A stretch of DNA of 64,000 bases from NCBI RefSeq assembly GCF_001632805.1, contig NZ_CP007220.1, positions 2,480,001 to 2,544,000 on the forward strand, written 5' to 3'. The DNA is from Mycobacteroides chelonae CCUG 47445. GTDB lineage: Bacteria > Actinomycetota > Actinomycetes > Mycobacteriales > Mycobacteriaceae. This document shows positions 24,963-34,257 of this stretch, piece by piece (position 1 is the first letter of the stretch; each line of letters begins with the position of its first letter). Under the pieces are notes generated by a model. The model was not told where the DNA came from. It was given only the letters and a program-made list of their open reading frames with translations, and ran no database searches. The position numbers and the translations under genes are program-made.

Positions 24963-25580
24963 CTACCCGACGAGATTGATCACCAGATTGATTGTGCACG
25001 CAATGATTACGGTGCCGTAGACATAGCTGAAAAGGCAGTGTTTCAAGACCACGTCGCGGATGTGCGACTCGGTGACGGCGGTGTCAGAGACCTGATATGT
25101 CATGCCGAGATTGAAGGAGAAGTAATAGAAGTCGACATAGCGCGGCGGCACGGTGGAATTGAAGTCGATTCCACCGGGGGCGTCCTGGTAATAGATCCGC
25201 GCATAGCGAGCGGCGTAGATCGTGTGCAGCATCGCCCACACGGTCAGGATCGCTCCTATGCACAGGCCCGCGTAAATACCCTTGTCCTCGTCGTTGGCGG
25301 AAATCAGAAGTATTCCGATTGCGGACAGACTGGCCACCAGAACCAGCAGCATCGCCACATCGCCGAGCTCGTCGTCCATGTCCTCGCTACTCGCGCGGGC
25401 ACGCGTCTGCTCGGGATCCATGGGCCACAAGACAATCAGCGCCCACACGACACTGATGGCCGCGGCGACGATTACCACCGCGAGCAGGGCAACTTGCCAG
25501 CGCTGCAGCAGTGTCCACGTCAGGATGCCGGCCGCCAACCCCACCACGAGTGCGATCCAGAATCGTTTGGTGCCGGTCAT
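24963..25580 (-). CDS. DUF1345 family membrane protein
   Basis: A 205-residue protein with five or six predicted transmembrane segments: two at the N-terminus, then after an acidic loop (SSEDMDDELGD) two more, and one near the C-terminus. The DUF1345 signature YYFSFNLGMTYQVSDTAV is present between the last segments, followed by RDVVLKHCLFSYVYG. The family is widespread and uncharacterised. Gene order relative to the Hsp70-like gene (57-nt gap, same strand) suggests co-transcription. I see no regulatory element. Confidence 0.85.
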   Translation of the reverse strand: MTGTKRFWIALVVGLAAGILTWTLLQRWQVALLAVVIVAAAISVVWALIVLWPMDPEQTRARASSEDMDDELGDVAMLLVLVASLSAIGILLISANDEDKGIYAGLCIGAILTVWAMLHTIYAARYARIYYQDAPGGIDFNSTVPPRYVDFYYFSFNLGMTYQVSDTAVTESHIRDVVLKHCLFSYVYGTVIIACTINLVINLVG

Positions 25581-25637
25581 GGACCCTCCCGCTCGTATCT
25601 TCTGGCTCGACCGCGTGGCCTAAGCCAACATTCGCGG

Positions 25638-27056
25638 CTAGGGATGGGGTGTGCTGGTCGCCGTCGTCGTGGTCGTGGTCGACGTGCGGTTACTTGGTGA
25701 CGGAGCATCGTCGCGGTCCTGCCACGCGATGAATAGCGCAGTGAATATGGCCGCCGAGAACACCGCTGCGGCAAGAAACCATAGGAACGGACGCTGGAAC
25801 CAGCGCATCCGGTCGGTGTCATGGTAGTCGCCCGGTGCGGGGCTGAAGGTCACCTCCGGGCGAGCGGCCGTGACCGGCGTCGAGTAGTCCTGATATTCCT
25901 GCAGTTCCGGGGAAGTATCGGCTTGGGACCAGGCAAAGCTATCGGACTCGACGGTGTCGATGGGCTTGGATGCCGGGCTTTTGGCGGTTTCCTCGCCCGT
26001 CGGCACCGGCCGCATCATGGTCGCTTCGGGCGATGGTGTCTCGTCTGGTTGACCGGCCATGACGGCGGCCCCGAATGCGGCGGCGAGCTGGGGCTGTGGC
26101 GCGGCGATGATCGGGCATCGCAATCGTTCGGAGAGCTGCTGGGTCACAAGAGGAATGCCGGCGCCGCCCCCGATGGTGAGGACGGCGCTGACGCCAGCGG
26201 AAGGAATGTTGTTGCGTTCCAGTGTTTCTTGAATGGTTGTGATCAACGCGGCAAGCGGGCCCCGGATCCGGTCTTCCAGCTCGCTACGGGTAAGCCGCAC
26301 ATCGGCGGTGAGGCCGGGCAGCTCGACGGGAACCACGGTCGTCGTGTCGGTCGACAGATGCTCCTTGGCCGCGCGACACCGATCACGCAGTCGGGTCAAG
26401 GCACCCAACGATGCTGTGCCGTCCGGATCCTGGTCGAGGCCGGTAAGGACCTGTGCCAGGAGTTCCTGATCAATGCGTTGCCCGGAGAAGTCGCGATGAC
26501 GAACAGTGTCGCCGATCGGCCCGAAATTGCTTGCGGCGTCGGCCAACGTGATGCTTGTGCCGGTACCGCCCAGATCGCAGACGACGACGAATCCGTGATC
26601 CGGGACGCGATCGCGCACGCTCACCAATGCCGCGCGCGCGTCGGGCACCAGCTTCATTGGGTTTCCGCCGGGCGCCAGGGCAGGCACCTTGTCGATGGCG
26701 GCGCGCAACGCGGCGATGGACTGCGCGCTCCAATGGGCGGGTACGGCGGCCGCGAGTGCCGGGGGAGTTTCGAAATTGGCCACCACCGCCGCATCGGCGA
26801 TCATCACCCGGATGGCTTCTGCCATGACCCAATCTGCGCTGTGCACCGATCCGTCAGCACCTACGATTCCGACGGGATCTCCGACGCGATCGACAAATCC
26901 AGTGAGTCCCAGACCAGGCTCCTTTGGGATGCCGACCTCCGAGGGCCGATCGTCATGCAAGGTGAGCATCGATGTCCGCACGACGGGAACGCCGTCAGGG
27001 TTGCTGTCGGTGGCGACCAGCTGTGTAGCCCCGATCGACATTCCGAGTGAGTTCAT
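25638..27056 (-). CDS. Hsp70-like ATPase with C-terminal membrane anchor
   Basis: A 472-residue protein. The actin/Hsp70 ATPase fold shows a phosphate-2 type loop in VVVCDLGGTGTSITLAD (about residues 157-173), a connecting region DFSGQRIDQELL and an adenosine motif TIGGGAGIPLVTQQLSER (about 312-330). There is no Hsp70 substrate-binding domain. Instead a Pro/Ser-rich linker leads to one transmembrane helix (about 422-443) and a short Thr-rich tail, presumably outside. Similar mycobacterial proteins are annotated as molecular chaperones, but the lack of a substrate-binding domain argues for a sensor or scaffold at the membrane. Confidence 0.75.
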   Translation of the reverse strand: MNSLGMSIGATQLVATDSNPDGVPVVRTSMLTLHDDRPSEVGIPKEPGLGLTGFVDRVGDPVGIVGADGSVHSADWVMAEAIRVMIADAAVVANFETPPALAAAVPAHWSAQSIAALRAAIDKVPALAPGGNPMKLVPDARAALVSVRDRVPDHGFVVVCDLGGTGTSITLADAASNFGPIGDTVRHRDFSGQRIDQELLAQVLTGLDQDPDGTASLGALTRLRDRCRAAKEHLSTDTTTVVPVELPGLTADVRLTRSELEDRIRGPLAALITTIQETLERNNIPSAGVSAVLTIGGGAGIPLVTQQLSERLRCPIIAAPQPQLAAAFGAAVMAGQPDETPSPEATMMRPVPTGEETAKSPASKPIDTVESDSFAWSQADTSPELQEYQDYSTPVTAARPEVTFSPAPGDYHDTDRMRWFQRPFLWFLAAAVFSAAIFTALFIAWQDRDDAPSPSNRTSTTTTTTATSTPHP

Positions 27057-27113
27057 TCCCTACCTGTTCGCCTGTTCGATTGTGATTCTAGGCGGGTGCC
27101 TTTGAGGGAGGAC

Positions 27114-28115
27114 CTAAAGGGCGTTCGCATCGATGATCGCGGTGGCGAAATCCTTGGGCGCCTCCTGCGGGACGTTGTGTCCGATCCCATCCAGGATGAG
27201 GTGGGAGTACTTGCCTGTGAACATCTTCCGGTAGGTGGCCCCGTCCTTGGCCGGCCCGTCGAAATCGCTACCGATCGTGATGGTTGGCACGCCGATAGTT
27301 GGCTTGGCCGCCAGCTTGGCCTCGACGGCGTCGTAGCGTGGTTCGCCCTTGGCCAGCCCGAGTCGCCACCGATAGTTGTGTATGACGATGTCGACATGGT
27401 CGGGGTTGTCGAAGGCGCCGGCCGAGCGGTCATAGACGGCGTCGTCGAAGTTCCACGTTGGTGAGGCGTTGTGCCAGATGAGCTTGTTGAAGTCGCGCGT
27501 GTTCTGTCGGTATCCCCGCAGCCCACGGTCGGTGGAGAAGTAGTACTGGTACCACCAGCCAAGTTCGGCCTGTGGTGACAGTGGCTGCTGGTTGGCTTCG
27601 AGATTCACGATGATGTAACCGCTGACCGCGACGAGTGCCTTGACACGCTCGGGCCAGATCGCGGCCACAATGTCGGCGTTGCGGGCGCCCCAGTCGAATC
27701 CGCCGAGGATGGCTGACGGGATCTTCAGCGCGTCCATGAAGTCGATGACATCGCTGGCAAGTGCGGCTTGTTGACCGTTGCGCACGGTGTCGGCGGACCT
27801 GAAGCGGGTACTGCCGTATCCACGCAGATAAGGGACGAGAACCCGAAATCCCTTGGCGGTCAGAAGCGGCACCACGTCCAGATAGCTGTGAATGTCATAG
27901 GGCCAACCGTGCAGCAGAATCACCGGTGGTCCATCGGGCGGGCCCTCATCGACGTACCCGACGTTGAGCAGGCCCGCGTCGATCTGTTTGAGCGGAGGGA
28001 ACTGTGTGCGCGGTCGCGTCGCGTCGACACGGGCACCGTTCGAGCATGCCCCGAGGGTCGTTGCGCCGACCGCCGCAGCGAGCGCCACTTTGGAAAATCC
28101 GCGTCTGCTGATCAT
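27114..28115 (-). CDS. Tat-exported lipoprotein alpha/beta hydrolase, epoxide hydrolase/dehalogenase-like
   Basis: A 333-residue protein. Twin arginines (residues 4-5, SRRGF) start a Tat signal that ends in a lipobox LGAC (Cys24), so it should be an outer-face lipoprotein. Alpha/beta hydrolase motifs are the oxyanion loop HGWPYD, the nucleophile elbow GGFDWG with Asp in the nucleophile position (as in epoxide hydrolases and haloalkane dehalogenases), and the C-terminal GIGHNVPQEAP with the catalytic His. Asp rather than Ser makes an esterase or lipase unlikely. Substrate unknown. Downstream of it, towards the Hsp70-like gene, the 57-nt gap holds no clear terminator. Confidence 0.83.
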   Translation of the reverse strand: MISRRGFSKVALAAAVGATTLGACSNGARVDATRPRTQFPPLKQIDAGLLNVGYVDEGPPDGPPVILLHGWPYDIHSYLDVVPLLTAKGFRVLVPYLRGYGSTRFRSADTVRNGQQAALASDVIDFMDALKIPSAILGGFDWGARNADIVAAIWPERVKALVAVSGYIIVNLEANQQPLSPQAELGWWYQYYFSTDRGLRGYRQNTRDFNKLIWHNASPTWNFDDAVYDRSAGAFDNPDHVDIVIHNYRWRLGLAKGEPRYDAVEAKLAAKPTIGVPTITIGSDFDGPAKDGATYRKMFTGKYSHLILDGIGHNVPQEAPKDFATAIIDANAL

Positions 28116-28181
28116 GTCGGGAGCCTAATCATCCGGCATCACTGACCAGCGGCTGTAGAACGACTGTGCGACGATGAGCCG

Positions 28182-28694
28182 ATGGACGCAGCCAAGCTGT
28201 TTGTCGCTGGCGTAATCGTTGCTGGTGCCACGCTAACCCTGTCGGTCCCCGCCCTCGCGGATCCCGAGGTGCCCGGACCTGCGCCGGGACCCTCGACTCC
28301 GGATGCGGCAGCACCTGCCACCGGCCCCCTGGGCCCTCCACCTCCGGCACCGGCTCAGCCGGCGGTTCCCGAGATCGCAAACCCCACCTACGGCTCGGGG
28401 TCGAGTGGCCCATTGGGAACCATCCGCGACCTTTGGCATCAAGCCCACGACGGTCCACTCGATACGCCCGAAGGTGTCACCGGACGGCCCGCCGGTGCGG
28501 GTCCCGCTCCGCAGCTGCCGCCGGGATACATCTCGACAAATGCCCCAGAGTCCTCGAATCCGGGAAGGATCAGGGACCCCTATGCGCCGGCGCCCTCGGG
28601 GCCGCCGCTACCACCCGGATATACCTCGTTGAAGGATCCTGCGCCGCCCGGCTATGAACCCGCGGCTCCGGCCCAGGGCAGCCCTGCGCCGTGA
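28182..28694 (+). CDS. Secreted proline-rich protein
   Basis: A 170-residue protein with a signal peptide (VAGVIVAGATLTLSVPALADP, cleavage after ALA near residue 26). The rest is Pro/Gly/Ala-rich with repeated LPPGY motifs (LPPGYIS, LPPGYTS, PPGYEP). No enzyme motif. It is probably disordered and cell-wall associated, as in other mycobacterial exported Pro-rich proteins. ATG 28182 has no strong RBS. Its stop overlaps the GTG of the next gene (GTGA), so both are translated from one message. Confidence 0.65.
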   Translation: MDAAKLFVAGVIVAGATLTLSVPALADPEVPGPAPGPSTPDAAAPATGPLGPPPPAPAQPAVPEIANPTYGSGSSGPLGTIRDLWHQAHDGPLDTPEGVTGRPAGAGPAPQLPPGYISTNAPESSNPGRIRDPYAPAPSGPPLPPGYTSLKDPAPPGYEPAAPAQGSPAP

Positions 28695-28954
28695 GTAAGC
28701 AGGTGCCCGGTGGGGTCGTGCACACGCTGCCCGCAGACTTACGCACCGCACTGATCGGGAACCCCACGGCCCTGGCCCTATGGCAGGACATCACCCCGCT
28801 GGGGCGCAATGAGTTCATCTGCTGGGTCGAGGATGCCAAGCAGGAAGCGACCCGTGAACGCCGGATTCGGCGGACCCAAGAGGAACTCGAAGAAGGAAAG
28901 CGGCGGCCCTGTTGTTGGCCCGGATGCAAGCATCGCGAGCGCACCGGTAAGTAG
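28691..28954 (+). CDS. YdeI/OmdA-like small protein
   Basis: An 87-residue basic protein from GTG 28691, overlapping the previous stop by 4 nt. The family pattern is W-x2-ITPLGRNEFICWVEDAK, then TRERRIRR and the C-terminal RPCCWPGCKHR. The CCWPGCKH cluster at the end is a potential metal or redox site. YdeI-related proteins have been linked to resistance to cationic peptides in some bacteria, but the role in mycobacteria is unknown. Coupled to the secreted Pro-rich gene. Confidence 0.7.
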   Translation: MSKQVPGGVVHTLPADLRTALIGNPTALALWQDITPLGRNEFICWVEDAKQEATRERRIRRTQEELEEGKRRPCCWPGCKHRERTGK

Positions 28955-28965
28955 CCGCGGCAGCG

Positions 28966-29613
28966 TCAGGTAGAGGAGATGTTGTCAACGGCCAGCGCGT
29001 GATTGGCCACCGTCAACAGGAGATCGGCACTGAGATCGATCAGCTGGTTCTTACTGATGGCAAGGTCACCGGCAAGCCAACTCGTCACGCTCTCCATGAG
29101 TGCGCCGAACAACTGGATGCCCGCGAGGGTGACTCTATGATCCAGATCCTGCGATAAGGCTCCGCCAGATATTCGGCTTGCCTGGGCGCGCATCAACGCG
29201 ATGAACATGTCGCGGATCTGCGTGCGATGTCGGTGTGAGTTGTGCGCGGGGGACTCGACAAACACCACGCGTGCCTTACGTGGATCCTCGGTGAGTAGAT
29301 CGATACACGCGCCCAATCCGGCCCGCACGACCTGACGCTCGTCGGTCCCGGCTACCGCGATCGCAGCGGTCATGACCGCCAACGTCTGAGCCGCCAGTTC
29401 ATCGACCAGTGCCACGAAGATTGCATGGCGATTCTCGAAGTGCTCGTAGAAGTACCGGTCATTCAATCCCGTGGCCTGGCACAAACCCGAGACCGAGAGG
29501 CCGTTGTAGCCCTGCGAGCCCACCATGTCGAGCGCCGCGTCCAGTAGGCGCACGCGGCGCTCGGTTCGTCGCTGATCAGCAGAAATCCCACCGTAACCGC
29601 GTATAGCCGCCAT
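28966..29613 (-). CDS. TetR family regulator, divergent from the MpaB-like oxygenase
   Basis: About 215 residues from ATG 29613 (MAAIRGYGGISADQRRTERR); the longer open frame to 29958 runs antisense through the oxygenase gene and is rejected. The HTH is LSVSGLCQATGLNDRYFYEHFENRHAIF, about residues 33-60. The C-terminal bundle is long, as in TetRs that bind lipophilic ligands. The spacer to the divergent oxygenase contains three TTCTGGTGGA elements, two forming a dyad. The one nearest its own start would autoregulate. It probably represses the oxygenase gene. Confidence 0.88.
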   Translation of the reverse strand: MAAIRGYGGISADQRRTERRVRLLDAALDMVGSQGYNGLSVSGLCQATGLNDRYFYEHFENRHAIFVALVDELAAQTLAVMTAAIAVAGTDERQVVRAGLGACIDLLTEDPRKARVVFVESPAHNSHRHRTQIRDMFIALMRAQASRISGGALSQDLDHRVTLAGIQLFGALMESVTSWLAGDLAISKNQLIDLSADLLLTVANHALAVDNISST

Positions 29614-29620
29614 GCATCCA

Positions 29621-29673
29621 TTCTGGTGGAGTGCTTGCACAAAAACAACTTCTGGTGGAGACTTCCACCAGAA
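29621..29673. promoter_or_regulatory. TTCTGGTGGA operators between TetR and MpaB-like gene
   Basis: TTCTGGTGGA-GACT-TCCACCAGAA (29650-29673) is a perfect dyad 28 nt before the oxygenase ATG. A third copy in direct orientation is at 29621-29630, directly upstream of the TetR ATG. This is strong support for a TetR operator system. Confidence 0.7.
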
Positions 29674-29701
29674 TTGCCTCCGACTCCGGAAGGAACCCCT
29701 C

Positions 29702-30940
29702 ATGGCGCCCTGTGCAGACACCTCCGTCCCGGCCCGCCACCCCCGGGACCGCCGCAAGGTACCCGTTGTCGGCCTGCTCGCCAGGGCAATGCTGATCAGC
29801 CCGCCAACTGATACTGAATGGCGCACCATCGGCAACGCTTTGAACGTGGGGGACCAGCCGACGGACGACCTGGTCGATTGGATGTACTCGCACGGGATGG
29901 ATTCCGCACGCACGCTTTTCAACCAGGCGGTGGTTGAAGGGATCCGCGGTCTGGACAATCCTCCCGAACCGCTGCGCGCCTTCTTCGCACACCTTGAGGC
30001 AACGCCGAATTGGGTAGATTGGGCACGAATTCGATCCGGGCAGCGACTCTTTCAGCGTGGCGGCCTCGACACGATCTTCTTGGCCAGGGACGTTCCATTC
30101 CTGGGCGGTTTCGCCGCGTCGGGCATCAATCGAACACTTCTGCTCACCAAGACGGGACGGAGCGGGGAAAGCGGGAGTGCTCAGCGCTTCGCCGAAACCA
30201 TGCAATGGGCCCTGAGCACGATCGCCGATGACGGCCTCTTGCCGCAAGGGCGCGGTTACCAGGCAACTCTGCAGGTTCGGCTGATTCACGCACTGGTGAG
30301 ACGGCATGTGCAAGCCCTGCCGGAATGGCAGGCCGAGGACTGGGGAGTGCCGATCAACCAAACCGATATGGCGGCAACCATTCTCGGTGCTATCTATGTA
30401 CCGGCGGTGCTATCGCTGTCGTTCGGCATCGTCGCGACACCTCGCGAACTGGAGGATGTCGCGCACCTGACGCGGTATGTGGGGTGGCTCATGGGGGTCG
30501 AGGAGCAATACCTTCCAGTGAGTTTCCGTGACGCGATGACGCGGCTCTACCACTACCTGATGTCATTGCATCGCCCCGATGAGACCAGCCGGGCCATGGC
30601 AGTGCCAATGGCCAACGATCCGCTGCATTGGCGCTACCCGAACTTCGAAGGCATCCGCCGCCGAATCGCATGGGCACAACATATTTCGATTACCACGACG
30701 TACATCGGGCGGGCGCAGATGCGCAGACTGGGGCTCCCCACGTACATGCCGCCGTGGTATCCGATGCTGCGAATTCCGGCGAATCTGTTACGTACCGGCG
30801 CGAATTTCGTGCTACCTGGCGGCCGCCTCAGACAGGCGCGTAACGGCTCGCGCCGGCAGTACGAGTTCATGCAGGCTCTCAGTACCGAGGGGCACTCCAA
30901 GATCGGGCATTCAGCCCGCTGGGTTGGGGACGCCGCCTAG
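29702..30940 (+). CDS. MpaB/DUF2236 family oxygenase-like protein
   Basis: About 412 residues from ATG 29702, preceded by GGAAGGA. Features of the MpaB/latex-clearing oxygenase superfamily are an early [11 protein letters not shown] region, [20 protein letters not shown], then [13 protein letters not shown] (candidate haem-ligand His) and a C-terminal [11 protein letters not shown] segment. No signal peptide. Family members cleave or oxidise hydrophobic polymers and mycophenolate side chains; mycobacteria carry many copies of unknown substrate. Its stop codon shares CTAG with the phosphoketolase stop on the other strand. Likely induced by release of the divergent TetR. Confidence 0.8.
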   Translation: MAPCADTSVPARHPRDRRKVPVVGLLARAMLISPPTDTEWRTIGNALNVGDQPTDDLVDWMYSHGMDSARTLFNQAVVEGIRGLDNPPEPLRAFFAHLEATPNWVDWARIRSGQRLFQRGGLDTIFLARDVPFLGGFAASGINRTLLLTKTGRSGESGSAQRFAETMQWALSTIADDGLLPQGRGYQATLQVRLIHALVRRHVQALPEWQAEDWGVPINQTDMAATILGAIYVPAVLSLSFGIVATPRELEDVAHLTRYVGWLMGVEEQYLPVSFRDAMTRLYHYLMSLHRPDETSRAMAVPMANDPLHWRYPNFEGIRRRIAWAQHISITTTYIGRAQMRRLGLPTYMPPWYPMLRIPANLLRTGANFVLPGGRLRQARNGSRRQYEFMQALSTEGHSKIGHSARWVGDAA

Positions 30941-33336
30941 AGTGGTGAGGCCGGGGAGTCCAGTTCGTGTTCCCATACCCAGTCTGCGATGGCGGGATCA
31001 TCGCGGCCGTGTTCTCGGGTGTATCGACGGGCCGCGATTCGGGCATCGACCATGTCCTGTCGAAGGTCCACTGCCCGGACACCCATCCCCTCGACTCTGT
31101 CGATCACATCCATGACCAGGTGGAAGCGGTCCAGGTCGTTGAGCATCACCATGTCAAACGGAGTGGTGGTGGTGCCGCGATCCTTGAACCCGCGGACGTG
31201 CATCCGGTCATGGTCGGTGTGTCGATAGGCGAGACGATGGATCAACCACGGATAGCCGTGATACGCGAAGATGATCGGTTTGTCCGGCGTGAAGAGTGCA
31301 TCGAAGTCGCTGTGCGACAGGCCATGCGGATGCTCGGAATCGGGTTGTAGTCGCATGATGTCCACGACATTGACCACGCGGAATGCAAGTTCGGGCAGTC
31401 GCCGCCGCAGGATGTCGGCGGCGGCCAGAGTTTCCAAGGTGGGTACATCCCCGGCGCAGGCCAGTACGACATCCGGTTCGTTCGAGGTGTTACTTGCCCA
31501 ATCCCAGATTCCCAGCCCGCGTGCGCAATGCGCCCGCGCGGTATCCATTTCCATGTAGGTCAACGCCGGCTGCTTGCCTGCCACTACGACATTGACGTAA
31601 TGGCGGCTGCGAAGACAGTGATCGGTGACTGCGAGGAGGGTGTTGGCATCGGGAGGAAGATAGACGCGCACCACTTCGGGCCGCTTGTTGGCCACATGGT
31701 CGATGAAACCCGGGTCCTGATGGGACGCGCCGTTATGGTCCTGACGCCAAACATGCGAAGTTAGTAAGTAATTCAGCGAAGGGATGGCGTGCCGCCAGGG
31801 AATCTGAGCACTGCTCGACAGCCATTTAACGTGCTGGTTGAGCATCGAGTCGATGATATGGGCGAAGGCTTCGTAACAGTTGAAGACGCCGTGTCTGCCG
31901 GTGAGCAGATATCCCTCCAGCCATCCTTGGCAGAGGTGTTCGGAAAGTACTTCCATGACCCTGCCCGTGGGCGCCAAGTGTTCATCTGTTGACTCGGTAC
32001 GCGCCAGCCATACTTTGTCGCTGCGTGCATAGACCGCCGACAACCGGTTGGAAGCGGTTTCATCCGGCCCCATCAGACGGAAACTCGTCGGATTACGGTC
32101 GATGACGTCGCGAAGGTACGATCCCAGAACCTTTGTGGCCTCCGCGTTCACTGTCCCGGGGCTCCCTACGGGCACGGCGTAGCGATCCACGTCCGGCAGG
32201 TTGAGGTCACGCGCCAACGAGCCGCCGTTGGCATGTGAGTTACGCCCGATCGTCATCTCGGCGCGGGGAGCAAGCTCTGCGATCTCTGGGCGCAGTACCC
32301 CATGGTCGTCGAACAGCTCGTGCGGACGATAGCTCTCCATCCAGTCCGCAAGCTGCGCCAATTGCGAAGGATTGGTACGGCATTCGGGCAGCGGAACCTG
32401 ATGCGACCGCCAGGTGCCTTCCACCGGCAAGTCCTCGACCATCTTTGGGCCGGTCCACCCCTTGGGTGTGCGCAGGACAATGAGCGGCCAACGGGGAAGG
32501 CATACCGTCTGCGCCCGACGAAATTCCTGCTGAATGTCGGCGATACGGCCAAAGGCCCAGTCGAATGCGGAGGCTAACTGCTGGTGAACCTCGGCGGGGT
32601 CGTCTCCGCTCACCGTGCAGGGATCGTGGCCGTATCCGCTCAGCAGAGAATGGAGATCGTTCTGGGGAATTCGTTCCAGCACGGTCGGATTCGCGATCTT
32701 GTAACCGTTGAGGTGCAGGATGGGCAAGACCGCACCATCCGTGGTCGGGTTCAGGAACTTGTTCGAGTGCCAGCTTGCCGCCAAGGGGCCCGTCTCTGCT
32801 TCCCCGTCCCCAATGACGCACGCGACCACTAGATCCGGATTGTCGAAGGCTGCTCCGTAGGCGTGGGCGAGCGCGTATCCAAGCTCTCCGCCCTCGTGGA
32901 TCGACCCGGGGGTCTCAGGTGCCGCATGGCTGGGAATGCCGCCAGGAAAAGAGAACTGCCTGAAGAGCTTTCGCATACCCTCGAAGCTCTGATCGATGTG
33001 CGGATAGAAATGGCTGTAGCTGCCATCGAGGTAGGTATTGGCGACGACCCCCGGTCCTCCATGCCCCGGCCCGGTTACCAGCATGACGTTGGTATCCCTT
33101 TGGCGGATAATTCGATTGAGGTGTGCATAGACGATGTTGAGACCGGGGGTCGTACCCCAGTGGCCCAGCAGGCGTGGCTTGATATGGCTCGCGGCGAGTG
33201 GTTCACGCAGTAAGGGATTGTCCAGCAGATAAATCTGGCCGACCGACAGGTAGTTGGCTGCTCGCCAGTAGGAGTCGAGCTGACTGAGCTCCTCATCGGA
33301 CAGCGCTGCTCTTGCTATCGCACTCGTCACAATCAC
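30937..33336 (-). CDS. xfp: Phosphoketolase (xylulose 5-phosphate/fructose 6-phosphate)
   Basis: A 799-residue ThDP enzyme, full length for XFP. Motifs are GPGHGGPG near residue 70, the ThDP site [19 protein letters not shown] (about 178-196), [19 protein letters not shown] and the transketolase-like C-terminal half with NCYEAFAHI and [11 protein letters not shown]. It splits xylulose 5-P (or fructose 6-P) to acetyl-P plus a triose-P (or erythrose-4-P). GTG 33336 has AGGAG at a 7-nt spacing. A SigF-type promoter (GTTT-N15-GGGTAG) lies directly upstream and overlaps a SigF promoter for the divergent flavin reductase, so stress or stationary-phase expression is likely. No acetate kinase is nearby. 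Confidence 0.95.
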   Translation of the reverse strand: MIVTSAIARAALSDEELSQLDSYWRAANYLSVGQIYLLDNPLLREPLAASHIKPRLLGHWGTTPGLNIVYAHLNRIIRQRDTNVMLVTGPGHGGPGVVANTYLDGSYSHFYPHIDQSFEGMRKLFRQFSFPGGIPSHAAPETPGSIHEGGELGYALAHAYGAAFDNPDLVVACVIGDGEAETGPLAASWHSNKFLNPTTDGAVLPILHLNGYKIANPTVLERIPQNDLHSLLSGYGHDPCTVSGDDPAEVHQQLASAFDWAFGRIADIQQEFRRAQTVCLPRWPLIVLRTPKGWTGPKMVEDLPVEGTWRSHQVPLPECRTNPSQLAQLADWMESYRPHELFDDHGVLRPEIAELAPRAEMTIGRNSHANGGSLARDLNLPDVDRYAVPVGSPGTVNAEATKVLGSYLRDVIDRNPTSFRLMGPDETASNRLSAVYARSDKVWLARTESTDEHLAPTGRVMEVLSEHLCQGWLEGYLLTGRHGVFNCYEAFAHIIDSMLNQHVKWLSSSAQIPWRHAIPSLNYLLTSHVWRQDHNGASHQDPGFIDHVANKRPEVVRVYLPPDANTLLAVTDHCLRSRHYVNVVVAGKQPALTYMEMDTARAHCARGLGIWDWASNTSNEPDVVLACAGDVPTLETLAAADILRRRLPELAFRVVNVVDIMRLQPDSEHPHGLSHSDFDALFTPDKPIIFAYHGYPWLIHRLAYRHTDHDRMHVRGFKDRGTTTTPFDMVMLNDLDRFHLVMDVIDRVEGMGVRAVDLRQDMVDARIAARRYTREHGRDDPAIADWVWEHELDSPASPL

Positions 33337-33372
33337 TCCGTCTCTCCTGGCCGGTCCCAGGTCACCGCTTGC

Positions 33373-33397
33373 CTACCCGTTTCCCAGAGCGTCAAAC
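33373..33397 (-). promoter_or_regulatory. SigF-type promoter of the phosphoketolase gene
   Basis: On the reverse strand GTTT (33397-33394), a 15-nt spacer and GGGTAG (33378-33373) match the mycobacterial SigF consensus GTTT-N15-17-GGGTAT at 9 of 10 positions. The -10 ends 36 nt before the GTG start. Confidence 0.72.
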
Positions 33398-33403
33398 GGG
33401 TAT
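33379..33403 (+). promoter_or_regulatory. SigF-type promoter of the flavin reductase gene
   Basis: GTTT (33379-33382), a 15-nt spacer and GGGTAT (33398-33403) match the SigF consensus at every position. Because GTTT abuts the reverse-strand GGGTA and vice versa, this is an overlapping bidirectional promoter. The -10 ends 34 nt before the ATG at 33438. Confidence 0.8.
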
Positions 33404-33437
33404 AGCTGCTGGATGTAGCCGGGGATCGGAGACGGGA

Positions 33438-33953
33438 ATGGACAACACAGCGTCATCAGACTCGGATATGCAGGCAGATTTCACCAAGCTCATGGGCCAA
33501 CTGGATCATCCGATGTACGTCGTGACTGTGCAGGGCGCAGAGGGGCCTTCGGGTTGCCTAGTCGGATTTGCGACGCAGATCAGTATGAATCCGCCGCTGT
33601 TTCTTGTCGGACTGTCGGACCAGAACCACACATGGCGGGTTTCGCAGGCAGCCAGCCATCTGGCAGTCCACGTGATGCCTCCGGCAGAGGGCTCGGTGGT
33701 GCGCCTTTTTGGCGAGGAGACCGGCGACAGCGTTGACAAATTCGCGAGGTGTTCTTGGCGTGAGGGCCCGCATAGCGCGGCGATACTCGACGCATCCTCG
33801 GCTTGGTTCGTGGGTGAGATTCTGGCGCGCATCGAGTTCGGCGACCACATCGGCCACGTGCTCTCACCTGTCGCCGTTATGCGGCCCGATGAGTTGCATG
33901 GCTACGTAACGTTGAGCGATGTCACGGGGCTCATCCCCGGCCACGAGGCCTGA
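33438..33953 (+). CDS. Flavin reductase-like FMN-binding domain protein
   Basis: About 171 residues from ATG 33438 (GGAG at a 6-nt spacing); the upstream extension to 33312 would cross the promoter. The split-barrel flavin reductase fold is seen in MYVVTV, then GCLVGFATQISMNPPLFLVGLS and HVMPPAEGSVVRLFGE. The family provides reduced flavin to a monooxygenase or acts as a small FMN reductase. No partner oxygenase is adjacent. The perfect SigF promoter upstream and divergence from phosphoketolase place it in the stress regulon. Confidence 0.85.
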   Translation: MDNTASSDSDMQADFTKLMGQLDHPMYVVTVQGAEGPSGCLVGFATQISMNPPLFLVGLSDQNHTWRVSQAASHLAVHVMPPAEGSVVRLFGEETGDSVDKFARCSWREGPHSAAILDASSAWFVGEILARIEFGDHIGHVLSPVAVMRPDELHGYVTLSDVTGLIPGHEA

Positions 33954-34257
33954 TGGCTTCGGTATTTCGTATCAAATATCCACTGCCCGTGTATAAGTCA
34001 GCCACGTAGAGCGTGGAGCCTGCTCCTGATCAGTGACTGGTCCGGTGCGCGTGAATTCGCCGTAGGGTGGTGCCTATCGCAATATCCGCTTAGTGTGGGG
34101 GAAGCAGATGTGGTGCGCATATGGTCCGCATGAGAGGACGCGGGCCCGCTGGCAGCGGAATGGCAGTGGCCCGCCATTGAATGCACGCGCAGCTCGCCGA
34201 CGTGGTCGGCCAAATCAAACGAGCTGCGTCGTGGACAGCGTTGAGAGGGTTCATTAC
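33954..34257. other. Intergenic region upstream of the SigF-family gene
   Basis: This is 304 nt without a convincing gene. No GTTT-N15-17-GGGTA element is seen on the forward strand, so the sigma gene does not appear to be autoregulated by a textbook SigF promoter here. Short frames in it have no recognisable product. Confidence 0.4.

Noticed and set aside
29614..29958. N-terminal extension of the TetR gene to 330 residues
   Set aside because: It runs antisense through the MpaB promoter and coding start; the TetR motif begins after ATG 29613.
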